DNA from: Cladorrhinum sp. PSN259 | Lineage: Eukaryota > Ascomycota > Sordariomycetes > Sordariales > Podosporaceae | Assembly (NCBI GenBank): GCA_033725935.1 | Contig: MU867083.1 | Coordinates: 1 to 64,000 of the forward strand | Direction of reading: 5' to 3' | Length of the DNA: 64,000 bases | Shown here: piece after piece, positions 1-11,018 of the stretch | How the letters are laid out: the number at the start of each line of letters is the position of its first letter | Numbering within the stretch: position 1 is the stretch's first letter | Position numbers and translations under genes: made by a program | Notes under the pieces: generated by a model | What the model saw: only the letters and a program-made list of their open reading frames with translations | Database searches by the model: none | What the model was told of the DNA's origin: nothing

Positions 1-95
<95 letters not shown>
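1..95. repeat. poly-C run of 95 bases
   Basis: The window opens with 95 uninterrupted cytosines before ordinary sequence begins. Such a long pure C tract is rare in fungal chromosomes. It may be a real homopolymer or an assembly or sequencing artefact at a contig join. It lies about 155 bp beyond the stop codon of the neighbouring minus-strand gene, so it does not touch coding sequence. Confidence 0.95.
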
Positions 96-97
<2 letters not shown>

Positions 98-250
98 CTC
101 TTGAATTATCTTGTACCCTCCCTGTCCATTCTCCTTCATGTTGGCTTTGAAAAGACCGACCATCCCTCAGGCGTTGTTAGCCGTCCGAGTATATCGAATC
201 CATGTCCCTTGCATCTTCTTCGAGTTGTGATTGTACTTGGCAACGGTCTC

Positions 251-1161
251 CTAGTTTGAATCGCTATCGTAGAGATGGTCCTTGTTCCACCAGGAGCACT
301 TGCATGACTTCCAGGTCTTGCCGCATTTGTAGCAGAATTCGGCTCCGCAGAGACAGGCTTGAGCGGGTATGGTACGTTAGCATATGTGCTACGGAACACA
401 TGAATTTTATGAATCACTATACGACAAGACTTACTGATTCTGTTGCAGCCTTTTGCCAGTTCGGCCATTGCGCCGCACTCGATGCACTTTTGCCAGCCCA
501 TCTCTCTGGCGAGCTCGGCGACCTGCTTCAGACCTGGATCATCATCCTTGGGACAGGAGGTGACCTGTGGATGGGCGCGGTTCTTGCAGAGGGGGCATGT
601 TGTGTACATGCACTTGTAGCAGGTGACCACTTTGTGCTGCATGTCCAGTCCGCTCGGGTGTAAAAATGCCGAGCAGGCAGGCCGGTGACAGTACATGCGG
701 TACGCAATGGGTATCTGTAACTCCACCTTGCTCTCGCGGAACCGCTGGAGAATAGGCCCCGAGAGGACATGTTGGAATGTCTCGACGGGAATTGGCCAGT
801 CGCAGCAACGAAGAATAGAGAGATTCTTGTCTCTCAAAGCTGTCTCCAGGAGTCGCTCGAGGCAATCCGAGCACCAGCCGTGGCCGCATGAAGGCTTCCA
901 GAAGAGGAGCTTGTCAGCAGAGAACTTGTCGCCGCAAGAGATGCAGTCGGCATGCTCATCCGACTCGACATGCTCATCAGACTCGACATGCTCATCCGAC
1001 TCGACATCCTCCTCATCCGAGTCGATATCTTCCGAATCCGAGTCGAAATCATCATCTGAGTCGTGGCCGTTCATCTTGGAGATCTGGGAGAAAGGGCGTT
1101 TCGTTCCACCAGGGTCAGGAGTTGAGGACAGCTCTGCCTCGCTGTTCAAGTTATCAGCCAT
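251..1161 (-). CDS. RBR-type (RING-IBR-RING2) E3 ubiquitin ligase
   Basis: Predicted 277 aa from two exons, 1161..435 and 357..251, with one 77-bp intron (donor GTAAGT, branch-like CTAAC, acceptor AAG). The N-terminus is acidic (residues 34-72) and holds three copies of VESDEH, encoded by an 18-bp repeat. RING1 spans about 73-120 (first ligands C73 and C76, then CGHGWC). The IBR region is about 158-203. RING2 starts at C226 and C229 and contains the GCNRITC motif, whose last Cys (C244) aligns with the catalytic thioester Cys of RBR ligases. RING2 then continues with CG, EFCYKCG and CKC ligands. RBR ligases take ubiquitin from an E2 onto that Cys before passing it to a substrate. The intron splits the codon just before C244, so an unspliced message loses the active site and reads on through unrelated codons. 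Substrate unknown; the family call is firm. Confidence 0.87.
951..1004 (-). repeat. 18-bp coding tandem repeat (3 copies)
   Basis: Three near-identical 18-bp units lie inside the RBR ligase gene and encode three VESDEH hexapeptides. One unit differs by a single base (silent). Eighteen-bp units keep the frame, so copy number can vary without breaking the gene. Confidence 0.9.
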
Positions 1162-4100
1162 GATGGCAGGCTATTGCGGTTTATGTCGTAGTTTTCGTGG
1201 AATGGGTTGAGTTTGATGAACCAAAGCAACTTGACGATCGCGAACTATTTCAAGGGAGAAAAAAAACTGCTGCAGCAGCAAAGAGACTTTTATGTTCGAA
1301 CAGGCTCCTAGGGCGGGTCTCCTCGCAGCGAATAACGTCGTCACGTTACAACGGAAGGACTCCGCCGTCCTGGCCTACTAGTTATCGGGAAGGCATAACT
1401 TGATCAGATCAGACTGTATACAGGTACACAATAGAGAGCCCGGGCCGAGGGGGGGGAGGGGTCTTTCGAGGCCGTCCTACTGCCACATCCATCATACAGA
1501 CGTCTCCAGTGACTCTTAGTCTATGGGACTATTACGGAGCCTACATTCCCTCGCAGCTTTCCCCCTTCATCACTGACAAGAATTGTGCTCGCATTCGGGG
1601 CAGCTTGTCTAGAGAATGAGGAGCTCGAACAGGAGGAGCTCTCAGATTCTGCTTATAACCATGCTCTTATTAGTTTTTATTGATCCAGTTCCTCACGAGA
1701 GTGACACTCGAGTTTCTCCTCCCTTGATTCAGGTTGAATATCCAATTTTGTTCAGGAATGGCAGTTCATCGAATAAAATAATCGGTATCTCCGGTGCGTA
1801 CAGTCGCTGGCTGTTACGTTCCGAAATACATTGGTATTAGGAATAGAAATGAACTAATGATCATCATCAGAGATAGTACCTACAATCTTTGCTATTAAGT
1901 TCGACTCGTCAGCCGAATACGTGCTTGGAACTGGGACCGTAGGTGGATAGGTGCCGCAGCTGTTAGCTATAGGCTTGGCAAACTGGAAGAATAGTGTCCG
2001 CTGCGTTCAGCGATGAAGAACGCAACCTGCGACAGTGGCATATGACTCGGCGCCAACAAGACAGTCCCGACTACATCCTTCAAAAATTCAAGTCACGTTA
2101 ACATCTATATACCGAGAAGTTTGCGGGTTGCTGCTCGTCGAGAGGTAGGCAGAACATCAGTAGGTAACCAGCCGAAATCACACAAAAGGCTACTAATTAA
2201 TATATATATACGACAAACACGGGTTGACCAAGATAAAAATCATCTCCCTCGTCAGTACCAACTGGCAACGAGAGTGTTCATGTTTTGGACTGGGTTGCCG
2301 TGCCACCCTGAGTAAGAGGTTCACGCTGCAAGTAAACACTTCTCAGGGGCAGAACTATTGATTCATAATTTGGTCGGAGATTATAGTTACTAGGTAACAT
2401 AATGGGCCAATAGAGCTACGGTTTCCAAGATAAACGTGACAGGTTTGAAGTTCCTCGGCCAGAACTCCATATAGATGAGCCACTCATGGTGGGACATGCT
2501 GATTTGTCAAGAAAGAGAGACATATACATGTGGCCAACTAAAATAATATCAAAAGGAATACGGATACTTCTGAGACAAGACAAACACCGGTATACCTCAG
2601 TTTGAGAGGATTTACCACTCGATAATTAAAGAATTCGAACTCGTACAGCACTGCATGTTCAGATACAGACGGCCAGGATCTCGGAACTTTTTATTGACAT
2701 GTCTCACTAGGTTGTTATGGATGTATCTTGGTCATCTCCACCGTCTCGGATCTTGCTTACAATAGCACAAATGTTTCCCTGGCCCAAGACATTGGGATCT
2801 GTCATAGGTATGTACGTAGATATGAGATCCTGGTCCTAAGAGACAAATGGAGTTCGTTTAATAGGCTGCTTTCTGATGTTCCATCCACCTACCTTTTCTT
2901 TCGACAGCCTGGGGATCAAAAGGGGTAAACTCGGCAAAGGAGCAGCTCTTTTAACATAGCAGTCTACCCTTTCTGTTCCTTCTTGAGGCGTCATCATAGA
3001 TCAATGCCATTCTACATCCTCGTTACACTTTAACTTCTTGCCTCACCTCGGCTGTGGCAAGTGAGCAGAACCTACCCTCAGCCATAAATTTCACGAATCG
3101 GTCCCATATGAGATATTTTCTCCAATAATCTAGTAAAACTGTCTCATCTCTGTCTTTAGGGAATTCTAGAGCCGAGTCAACATCACAACATCCGCCCTCA
3201 GCCAACCCCATTGAGTAGAACAACTTTCAGGGGCCGGTTAGAACCGACTAGTCGTCAACGCCCCCATTTTTTCCCAATCAACAAGCTGAATGTACTCCAA
3301 TGTATCTTCCGTGATGAATCAGTTGGACCGGGCTTACCGAAAGCCACACGAGATAAAACATCTCATATCTCAGATCCTGCTAAAGACCGAGGTGCCTTTG
3401 TGAAACAATGTTGACCAAAAACCTGAACAACAAGGACCATGCAGCGCCTCTTTAATATGCGAAGGAGCACAGCATATACACTCTTTTCTCCTCGTGATTT
3501 TATATCACTTTCTTGGCCTGTTTATCATTCAAGTCCTGTTGATCTATGTGCTGGCGAAAGACCAAAAATCTGCCTCAGTTCCCACCCTGCCTCGGATGCT
3601 TCAGCTCGTATGTGCTCTACGAGGGCAGTTTAGGCCCCTTTGAGATCCATGCAGATATCATCTAGCGATCACGGGAAAAGGATGCCTTACATGCCATGAA
3701 AGTCTGAGCCAGGCGTGGCGGTGCGCAACATGACAGCCGCACAAACACCCGAGGTGACACCAGCGTATGCAGAGACACACAGGACAAGAGATGCTGGCAA
3801 GGGAATTTACCTTGGAATCATTTGCTCACCTGCGAGCACGGCTGCTATCGGCACGAAGTAAGGCGTCATAAAATGTTCATCATGATTCCGAAGAAGCTGA
3901 CCTCAACATCATGATAACAACAGACATAGTGAATGTGTATGCATACTTGAGAGAACAAATAGTTACATGCTATCTCCAAGACACCATGTCTGCATCAATG
4001 GAAGAGTTAATTTACATTCTCGCACTAAGTAAGCAGTCATGATCACACTCACCACCATCACTGACCAAAATATCATCACAAATAGATACCGACAAGACAA

Positions 4101-4765
4101 GCTTTTGGTTGAAGCCCAACAGAATAAATATATTACCCACCAACCCTTCCCAAAAGGCAAGTCCCAATCTTGGCAGTCAACACCACCCTTTCCTACTCCT
4201 ATCAAAGCCATGATGCCAAATCCAGCAAGTGATGCAAAACATAGGTGCGCTGACCATGAAGACAGGAGAACCAAAAACTTGGGAAGGAAGGTCCCTTCAA
4301 TCTATCCGTACCCGTTTGTTCTACCTCAGTAATCTATTCCACTCATGCAAGACAGTCTTGAACCTGCAAGAGAAGAACACTATCTGAACCTCACATCCCG
4401 TCGCTCCCCGGTTGTGTCCCGTCCTGCAAACATTTTATGTATCTCGGTCTGCCTTCATTATCTGCATCATCAGACGCATCATCGACATCACGACTGTCAT
4501 CATCATCATCATCTCTAGGCGAAAGCCAGTTGGGGGCCCAGCGCCAACAAAAGAACCGACAAAGCAATAAACAGAGGTAACACAATATATTATACATGTA
4601 CAAGCTTGTGTGATCCATCCAGTCATCTCGTTCTATCCACTGTTATAGGGCGCGCGTGATTCTTCCTACCAGGTAAACTTATCTGCTTCTCGACAGACTT
4701 CATGCAGGCAATATAAACCCTTCACCCTTCTTCGTAACTAGGCAACTGTGGCAGTGCAAAACGAC

Positions 4766-4783
4766 CTCTCTCTCTCTCTCTCT
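4766..4783. repeat. CT dinucleotide microsatellite
   Basis: Nine consecutive CT units. A second, imperfect CT-rich tract lies at about 5150-5180. Both are in the gene-free region. Confidence 0.85.
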
Positions 4784-6185
4784 GAGAAGTATTGGCTAGC
4801 AATACCACCCTTCTGCGTTTTCCCTCCTTCTCCTTCTCTTTTATCTTGATCACCATCATCATAAGCATCAAACGTGCAGAAAGAGCGGAACACCACAACC
4901 ACACCCTCCAAGACGAAAAAAACGTGGAATTAATATCGAGCCTTCCGACAAGAAAATCAGAAATCCGATATCCGACCTCACGGAAACGGGAGACACACAC
5001 AAGACATGCAGTAAATATATTCTAGGCGAACGGAACACGCGGTAAGATGGTGTTGCAGAGGAGTAGAGTTAATATATTTTCGACATGTTCCCGTGTCCAC
5101 TGAACACCCATCCACTCCACCCTACACATGGGCTCTCTTACCTTACTCGCTCTCTCTCTCCCTCTCCCTCTCTCTCTCTTTGGCTTGATGATGATACCCT
5201 AAGAAAGCAGAAAAGAAGCAAGCACACATGTAATCATGTACCCAATCAGAGCAAAAACTTATGAACTATTCATAGAAAAATCTTGTGCACCGTCTGCATG
5301 TCAACCAATGCCGCCCATGCATCGTGGCTCCATCACGCACACGCCCTGCAAAGGTTCATTTTCTTCTTCTTTTCTTTTTGAACTCATTGTTACACTACCA
5401 AACACCCGGGAAAAAAAGGAACAACAGAACGAAAGAGAGACAAAAACGAAATAAATTCCCAGGGGAGCGGACACGGCGGGTAACGGCAAACCCACCACCC
5501 AGGGCTGTTGAACCCACTGATGACCAGTTCCACTCCCGATTTTCGGAGAGACATTGTCTCAAAAAGATCATCAACATGGCAAAACTGCTGAGGGGACGGG
5601 CCCGGAGTACTGGACTTGGTAAACAGTGTAGAAAAAAAAAAAGTCCCGGCAAAGCGTTACCATTTGTCAATCTTGTCTCAAGAAGTTTTGCAGATGACAT
5701 GTACAGTAAGCAGTGACATACGTAGTGAGAAGCGGCGGGGGCAGTGAGAGAGAGTTGAAAGTGAGTGAGGGGGGGAAAGGAAAGGAAAGGAAAGGAGGGG
5801 CGGGGACAATTCCGTTTTCCGCCCTTTTCCATTTTCCTTTCATGAGATCGCGGGAAGTGGCGAGAGATTCACACTTGGAACGATCGACGAAACGGAAAAA
5901 AATAGATCACAAGAAGAGAGAGACGACGCGCGATTACACATATGGCGTCTTTGAATGCCTTTCCCAGGCACGCAACGGGAACGAACGACGAATGGGATGG
6001 GTATCTGACGTCTGTCTGTTTCTTGAGGGGGTACCAATAGTGTAGCTTGTAAACCTGCGTAAGGTTTCCGCCGCCCGCCGCTTCGTTGGGCTTGTGTTGT
6101 GGGGATACTGAATACAAATCGATACAAAACTCCAGGTTGAGAGTCTCAAGGGAAGGCTGACCAAGCAGCTGCAACTTCAGCAGCG

Positions 6186-6291
6186 CAGTCACAGCAGTCG
6201 CAGCAGTCACAGCAGTCGCAGCAGTCACAGCAGTCGCAGCAGTCACAGCAGTCGCAGCAGTCACAGCAGTCGCAGCAGTCACAGCAGTCGC
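6186..6291. repeat. CAG/TCR minisatellite, 18-bp unit, about six copies
   Basis: Alternating 9-bp blocks CAGCAGTCA and CAGCAGTCG form an 18-bp higher-order unit repeated about six times. The tract is open in several frames. On the plus strand one frame reads as repeated Gln-Gln-Ser and continues open to 6701, passing a short basic run (GRKRKG). No start codon or upstream exon can be tied to it, so it is listed as a repeat and not as a gene. Confidence 0.85.
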
Positions 6292-7505
6292 AATGGTGGC
6301 AGGCACAAGCAAGTCTCTCACTGGCAGCAACGACGACGACTCCAACTCCAAGAGGGGAAACATTGAACATGGACATGGGAAGAAAAAGAAAAGGCCCTCT
6401 CGGTCACCGATTAGGTTTAGATTCTCCCAAGGCTAAGCCGCGGGAGGCAGGGGGTGACTTTGAGAGACTTTTGAAGAGAAAAGGGAACCGGGACCGTGCC
6501 ACATCCACCCCGCCCATCTCCAAGGATGAGAGATCGATGCCTATTCCTGAAGCAGTAAGGCGGTCAAGATTGCAACGTTCCATTTTGTATAAAATATGGA
6601 AAGCTGTGTTTGCCCCAAAAAAGCTTCTTCTTTTTTGCTTTCTCAATGAGAATTGTGAAAGTTGGTTGATGAGAAAAATAAATAAATTTGTCGATAGCTG
6701 AACTCAGTCTTGAATAATAAGAATGGATCTTGATACTGACGCCACAGGAACAGTGGAGAAAAAAAAAAAAAAGGCAAGCTGCAAGTTTTGTTTCCGTCCC
6801 ATTCAAACACAAAGATTGGTAGTGCGTGGCTACCAACCGACCTAGTGCGAATCTCGGGAACGAACACAAACGCCTTGACGAAGAACAAATTTGAAATTGT
6901 TTCCCACATATAAGACGGAGTGATATACGACTTGCTTTCAGCTGTGCCAGAGAGCTGAAGAGAAGTGAGGACAAGATCAACCGAGGCTGTCCTATAATAA
7001 AGGAAATCATCCAAGAGGATCAGAAAGATGTCTTGGCCAAGAATTTCCCGATGGCTTTTTTTTGGTTGGCAATTCAGCGCCGCAATCCGACTTGTGAAAA
7101 AGGGCCGTTTCTTCAGCCACATCTCTTGGACACTGCACTAGGATTCCGGGTCCCCGAGGCTCTCTCATCGATACCAGCCAATCAACGGTGCAGGTTTGCA
7201 TCGGACATGTCCCGAAGCGGTGTAGTGGTCTAGAGCCAAAAGATGGGGGAGAAATGACCAAGAATGGCTCTCACAGCCGTCCACCCTCACATTGGACACG
7301 AACCGCACACTGTGGTGATCTCGATTCTCCAGAAATTCAAGGGCAGAACTGAGGGAACAGATCTTCAATGGCCGCATTTGATTTGTCACTTTTGTCCCGA
7401 TTCACTTGACAATGTGAGAGCTGAAATATTGAGAAACAATAAATGGTTGTCAAATTCTGCAAGTGAGTGTCCAGGGGGCTAAGATGAGCGTGCGATGACG
7501 AGACC

Positions 7506-7532
7506 GTCGTCGTCGTCGTCGTCGTCGTCGTC
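7506..7532. repeat. GTC trinucleotide microsatellite
   Basis: Nine consecutive GTC triplets in non-coding sequence. They produce long acidic or serine-rich spurious frames on both strands. Confidence 0.85.
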
Positions 7533-10385
7533 CATCGTCCGGCATGTGAAAATGGCCCATGGGCAGCTTGCTCTCCATCTTGTCAGGATTACCATGCTAC
7601 GAAATGCGAATGATGGGATAGGGGAAAAGATATCGACATGGGTTCTTTCAAAACAAAGACGGGATACAAGGTTGAGATGGACCGTCGTCTCTAGTGAGGT
7701 TGCTTGGCTTGCTTTTGCCAAATTGCAGGTTCTCCATTGCCGTTTCGTAAAAGGGATCCTCTTTCCCCCCATTCTTTGAGAGGAACTCTTGCGAGACGAG
7801 TGAGGGGTTCACCAAGATATCAACGGGAACCTAAATTGTGGGGCGCAAGTTGATCAAAGCTTCGGTGCAGTGTTCAGTGTGTTTTCTAGCGCTGGTTCAA
7901 CGCTGGGGGACCATCACTAAATCTTCACCGCATCTCACTCCATCTCACTCCATATTAGCGGCGGGTATAGCAGTCCACAGGCGCTAATTATTGTACTGAA
8001 GATTCAAGGAAATCGTGCCTCTGTCTCCTTGAGCCAGCCGCTTATCAAGAACAATAAGGGAAAACAAGTCGGCGACCATTTGCAGTAGGTGTGCAGTAGT
8101 GTCCTCGTGACCCCCACTGGTGTTGTCGAGAATCATGATGGATCTTGTGTCAACACTGGGGGGTTGTTCTTGTCGCTGCAGGTAATAAAGAAGCGCGGCA
8201 CGCGACAACTTCCTAACCAGGTTCAAGGGACGCCTGTTGTTGTTTTTAGAAGCCAAAGGGGGGAGGGGCAATATCGGGTCCATAGCCAAGGGCTGTAGCA
8301 TGTTACAGCATGCAATTTGCCCTTGTTGATGCCTCGGTGACTTCCATCGAGTCGAAAGGCTGATGCTGCTGATCGTTCGGCGCACACACTCATGGTGATT
8401 GGTCTCTGCGGACATTGCTCCCAGGCGAGGCAAGGTTGGCCGCAAGCCAGTCAGAGATGGAGGATGCCGCATAAACGCTCATCAGCCTCTCGTCAGGGGC
8501 GAGCTGTGGCTGCACTTGGCAGGCTAGGAATCAAGGAAGCACGGGGGGGGGCTGTTCGGTGATCAGCAAATGCCAACACCCAATTATCTCGATCCCTTTC
8601 GGTATACACTGGCACTATTGAAGCATGTACACGTGTGTAGTGTACAAATGGCAAGTTTAGAAAAGGAAAGGAGTGTTTCGAGAAAAAGCAAGCGAGGTGT
8701 CTGGGTGTTGAGAAAACGGGATGTCGTGCGTTGTGGCTTGTGATGATCATTCTAGTTACGCGAGGGTTGGCTGTTCCTTGCAGCCACGCTGTCGTGCAAG
8801 CCAGACGGCCCCGGCGAGCTCCGTTTCACAGTCGTGAGAGGAAGTTGAATGTCGATAAGCTTCTTTTTTCCCCCTCATTTCACCTTGGCCGAGCAGCATC
8901 GTGTCGTGTTCGATCCGCCTTCCCTCAACGGCTCGGTCAAACACAACTTGATAACATCCCTAAGAGCTTGGCTTGCTTTGGACGCTTCAACTGGGCCAAG
9001 TAGCTTCCTGACACGGAACGCCACCAACGTCCAAGACCACCAAGAACTGACGACGCCGAGCTAAGGCTAGCACTTCCGCATCGAAGGTCCTTGGAAGCCT
9101 GCGTGGAAGCCATGATGGATGGGATCCCGTTGGGTGGCCAAGGAACTTTTCGACCGCATATCAGGCGTCAACCAACCTGTCAAACCCTGAAATATGTGGT
9201 CGCGATCGACATCCTGCAGCGGCCGACACCTGATGATGATGGATGCCAGAGGTGATGTGAGATATCAGTGATGTCGCAAGCATGCTGAAATGAAGTGCCC
9301 TCCCACGAGAGGTTCCCAACAGCCTCACGAGGCAGGAGGGTTGAATGCACAGCAACCCAGTAACCCAGTAACCACGATAACCAAGATAACCACTGGTTGA
9401 GGATATTAAAATGCTGTCACTAGTGTGATGACGGGATATCATGTGCAACGCAACAGGAAACCAGAGACCCCCACTCCCGCGCAGTTGCTTGTGAATGTGC
9501 CCTCGCATTGCATGGCGTGTTTTGCGCCCACGTTCAACGAGTCGACAGAAAAAACAGCAACAGACAGAGCGGCCAATTGTTATCAATTCGGTGCGTTCGT
9601 CTAGATACGACATTCCGTGATGGATCGATATCGCATGTCCATTGCAAGCGGGACTGAGACATGGACCAAGACATGCACTGAGGCTCGGAACAAGCGCCGA
9701 GAGATCAGAGGGAAGGGCAGGGAAGGGGTTTCTTTGCCGGCCGCGATGGAGAGCGATGTGATGTCGTGCTTGATCTTGCTGTTTACATCAGGTGGATATT
9801 TTTCTTTTTGGCGAGGTATGATCGGATGAAGTCGGTGTGTTTTGCTGGAGAGGACCGGGAGACTGCATATCAGATGGCAGAAGAGAGCCCACAGCGCCCT
9901 GGTTAGCGCCCTGGACAGTTCCCCCGCGCTGACATTTCAGCGATTGCCCTGCAATCACTCGCATCACAAGGAGCATTGACCTGCACCAAAACTCCAAATG
10001 ATTGCGAAAAAGACACCATCACGGACCACGACGGACTGCCCGTGGTGGCCGAGGCGTTTTGCATTCTGCGCTCGAGATGAGGAGATGCTAAGCATGCTCC
10101 TGCACAATAATACTCGCAGTAAGTGTGTGAACGAGGTGTAATTATCCCCCACAGCCTCCACACAGGGTCTTAGGTCGATGCTTCGGTGACGGAGATGGGT
10201 ACGGAGTACTGTCAATGTCAATTGGATAGGTAAATAAAATATCTCATCGCTTCTTCATCGATGTTTAATCGCAGCCGTTTTTTATCAATCTCTAAACAAA
10301 CTAGAACGCCACACCACACCCCCGTCCTCGCCAGCCACAGACAGATAAAATGCCCCAAAAAAAAAAAGGACAACGATGACAACGC

Positions 10386-10409
10386 CAAGGGTGCAAGGGT
10401 GCAAGGGTG
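10386..10409. repeat. 8-bp tandem repeat (CAAGGGTG, 3 copies)
   Basis: Three perfect direct copies about 600 bp upstream of the Zn2Cys6 regulator's start codon. Could be a simple repeat or clustered protein-binding sites. Confidence 0.75.
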
Positions 10410-11018
10410 CTGTCGATGGGGTGGAGCGGATGGAGACCCTTGGACAAGTGGAGGATCTCCACCTTGCAAACTCCCGTCACCTGTCGCCCCTGTTCGCGGC
10501 CGTTGCACCAACTCCAGGACCAGCTCCTGCCCCCCCGGCCGATTCGCCGTGGACAAGGCCCTTGTAGGTACCTCGTTGTACCTGTGGGTTGCGGGCGGGC
10601 AGCCGAGGAGGAGGAGGGGGGATGTTGCATCCATGCAAGCCGTGTGAGTGAGTGTGTGTGGGTTGGAGGGTGGGTGCGCGCCCATGTCCATGTCTCTGCA
10701 AGTTCCCATGGGATTGAAGACTGGACTGGACGAGTTAATGGTGGCTCGAACCTGGATTCATTAAAACGACACAGCTATACCTACCTTCATTATCTCCTAT
10801 TCCACTCCTCCTGAACCATATTCATAACATAACATCCCCATCCCATCACATTCCATCCATCCACCCATCCATCCTCCAATTGTGTTCCATCTTTCCAACG
10901 CTCCCAGCTCAGTTCCTATGTGCCGCGAGTTTGTCGATATTCCCGCCTATTTACCCACTTCAGTCAGTAGCTGTCTCTTGACGGCCATAGCGTGTCTTGG
11001 ATAACACTTTGACAACAC

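Larger units (their letters stand above)
1162..11018. other. 9.9-kb stretch with no supportable gene
   Basis: No open frame here resembles a known protein or shows coherent coding character with plausible splice sites; the longest frames are about 60-165 codons and overlap on both strands. The left part holds the promoter of the RBR ligase and the right part is the long upstream region of the Zn2Cys6 regulator. It contains CT-rich tracts (about 4766-4783 and 5150-5180), a CAG/TCR repeat (6186-6291), a GTC triplet run (7506-7532) and an 8-bp tandem repeat (10386-10409). Base composition looks mixed rather than strongly AT-rich, so it is not obviously a RIP-mutated transposon. Untranslated RNAs or distant control sites are possible but not shown. 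Confidence 0.6.

Noticed and set aside
2160..3640. RIP-mutated transposon remnant
   Set aside because: Base composition is not strongly AT-rich and no transposase or polymerase fragments could be read in any frame.
5869..6363. 164-codon minus-strand frame with Thr-Ala-Val repeats
   Set aside because: The open length comes from the CAG/TCR minisatellite, which is open in several frames; the flanks show no coding character.
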